A DNA stretch of 64,000 bases from Mesorhizobium qingshengii. GTDB taxonomy: Bacteria > Pseudomonadota > Alphaproteobacteria > Rhizobiales > Rhizobiaceae. This document shows, one piece after another, positions 63,584 to 64,000 of the stretch. Within the stretch, counting starts at the first letter, position 1; each line of letters opens with the position of its first letter. The translations under genes were made by a program, and so were the position numbers. The stretch spans positions 59,379 to 123,378 of the forward strand of contig NZ_JAPFQA010000016.1 in NCBI RefSeq assembly GCF_027563465.1, in the 5' to 3' direction. The notes beneath the pieces were generated by a model. That model was not told where the DNA came from, made no database searches, and saw only the letters and a list, made by a program, of their open reading frames with translations.

Positions 63584-64000
63584 TTTTTCTTACCCAGCCA
63601 AACGCACTAACCCCACGCCGCAAGTAACAGAGATCGCTGCGCTTTCAAGCACGGCGCGCTGACTTAAATTGGGTGAGTCGATGACAGGGGTAGGTGGCCG
63701 GTGCCGGCCACGCGATGAATGGAACGGTGTCTTTCCTCGCGGCAGGAAGCCGCGGGTAGGCCGGCGCCGCGTCTTGGAGAGCCAACGTGACACCGGCCAG
63801 ACGAACCGTCAGGTCCGCCGCCCCGCACACATGGCCTATTCGGACGGTCGGGGTTATGGCGTGATCGCGGAAGCTGGAGGCTGCTGGACGCTTCTGGCCG
63901 GAACTGTCGCCATCCGACAGGGCAAAGCAAACCGCGCGCCGCAAGGCATCTCGATCACGCAGCTGACACTCGCTCGAAAGGACACGCCAGATTAGCCGAT
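63584..64000. other. Right-end region, no supported gene
   Basis: Open frames exist on both strands (63645-63944 leftward, 63669-63995 rightward), but neither shows a recognisable domain, good ribosome site or convincing codon bias; I see nothing firm here. Confidence 0.4.

Noticed and set aside
63645..63995. Overlapping 99- and 108-codon frames on opposite strands near the window end
   Set aside because: Neither has a domain or ribosome site; they cannot both be real and I could not choose one.

Overview
The window looks like chromosomal DNA of a Mesorhizobium-type alphaproteobacterium (Rhizobiales). The reasons are high GC with strong third-position GC bias, an Lrp-type putR divergent from a long putA without an N-terminal DNA-binding domain, a complete hmuPSTUV haem-uptake locus with RirA and an IRO-box-like operator, a RhiA-like protein, and short palindromic repeats typical of this group. 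I saw no tRNA, rRNA or CRISPR array by eye.

Region 1 (1-728): host DNA with the 5' part of a secreted caspase-like (C14) protein, a three-unit 16-bp tandem repeat, and the left attachment site. Region 2 (711-17955): an integrated phage-derived element of about 17.2 kb, bounded by an exact 18-bp direct repeat (711-728 and 17938-17955). The right copy spans the start codon of an AEC-family transporter gene, so insertion keeps that gene's coding sequence but replaces its promoter. The element carries a tyrosine integrase, AlpA-like regulator, RepA-like ATPase followed by a dense cluster of 8-bp repeats (candidate origin), a run of small hypothetical genes, an HK97-type prohead protease, a P27-type terminase small subunit, a four-helix membrane protein, tape measure and tail-fibre genes. 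A leftward accessory cluster (Cro/CI-type repressor, two paralogous small proteins, VasI/TagO-like lipoprotein, two small membrane proteins) fills the right end. Terminase large subunit, portal, capsid, major tail and lysis genes are absent, so it is either a phage satellite or a heavily deleted prophage.

Region 3 (17940-30700): host metabolism. AEC transporter, gabD, aldose epimerase, a PfkB sugar kinase, a small FixH/YtkA-like protein with a MauG-like dihaem peroxidase, putR/putA, a secreted trypsin-like protease and a Crp/Fnr regulator. Region 4 (30900-43850): a RhiA-like protein, then a haem acquisition regulon (haem-degrading monooxygenase, TonB, periplasmic protein, outer-membrane receptor, hmuP, hmuS, hmuT, hmuU, hmuV, rirA), followed by a DUF445 protein, a phasin and a MaoC-type dehydratase.

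Region 5 (43900-51400): MFS exporter, LysR and MocR regulators, EamA transporter, zinc alcohol dehydrogenase, and a two-gene maleylpyruvate/maleylacetoacetate degradation operon. Region 6 (51500-58860): a LuxR-type response regulator, a NahK-like hybrid kinase and a FIST-domain (NosP-like) sensor next to a form II CO-dehydrogenase-type coxSLM operon, with a terminator-like hairpin between coxS and coxL. Region 7 (59000-64000): acyltransferase, SRPBCC protein, GNAT enzyme, cutC, AhpD-like protein, cupin and a CxxCxGxG mini-protein. Two copies of a 138-139 bp inverted-repeat element (18892-19029, 40434-40572) show compensatory changes in their stems.
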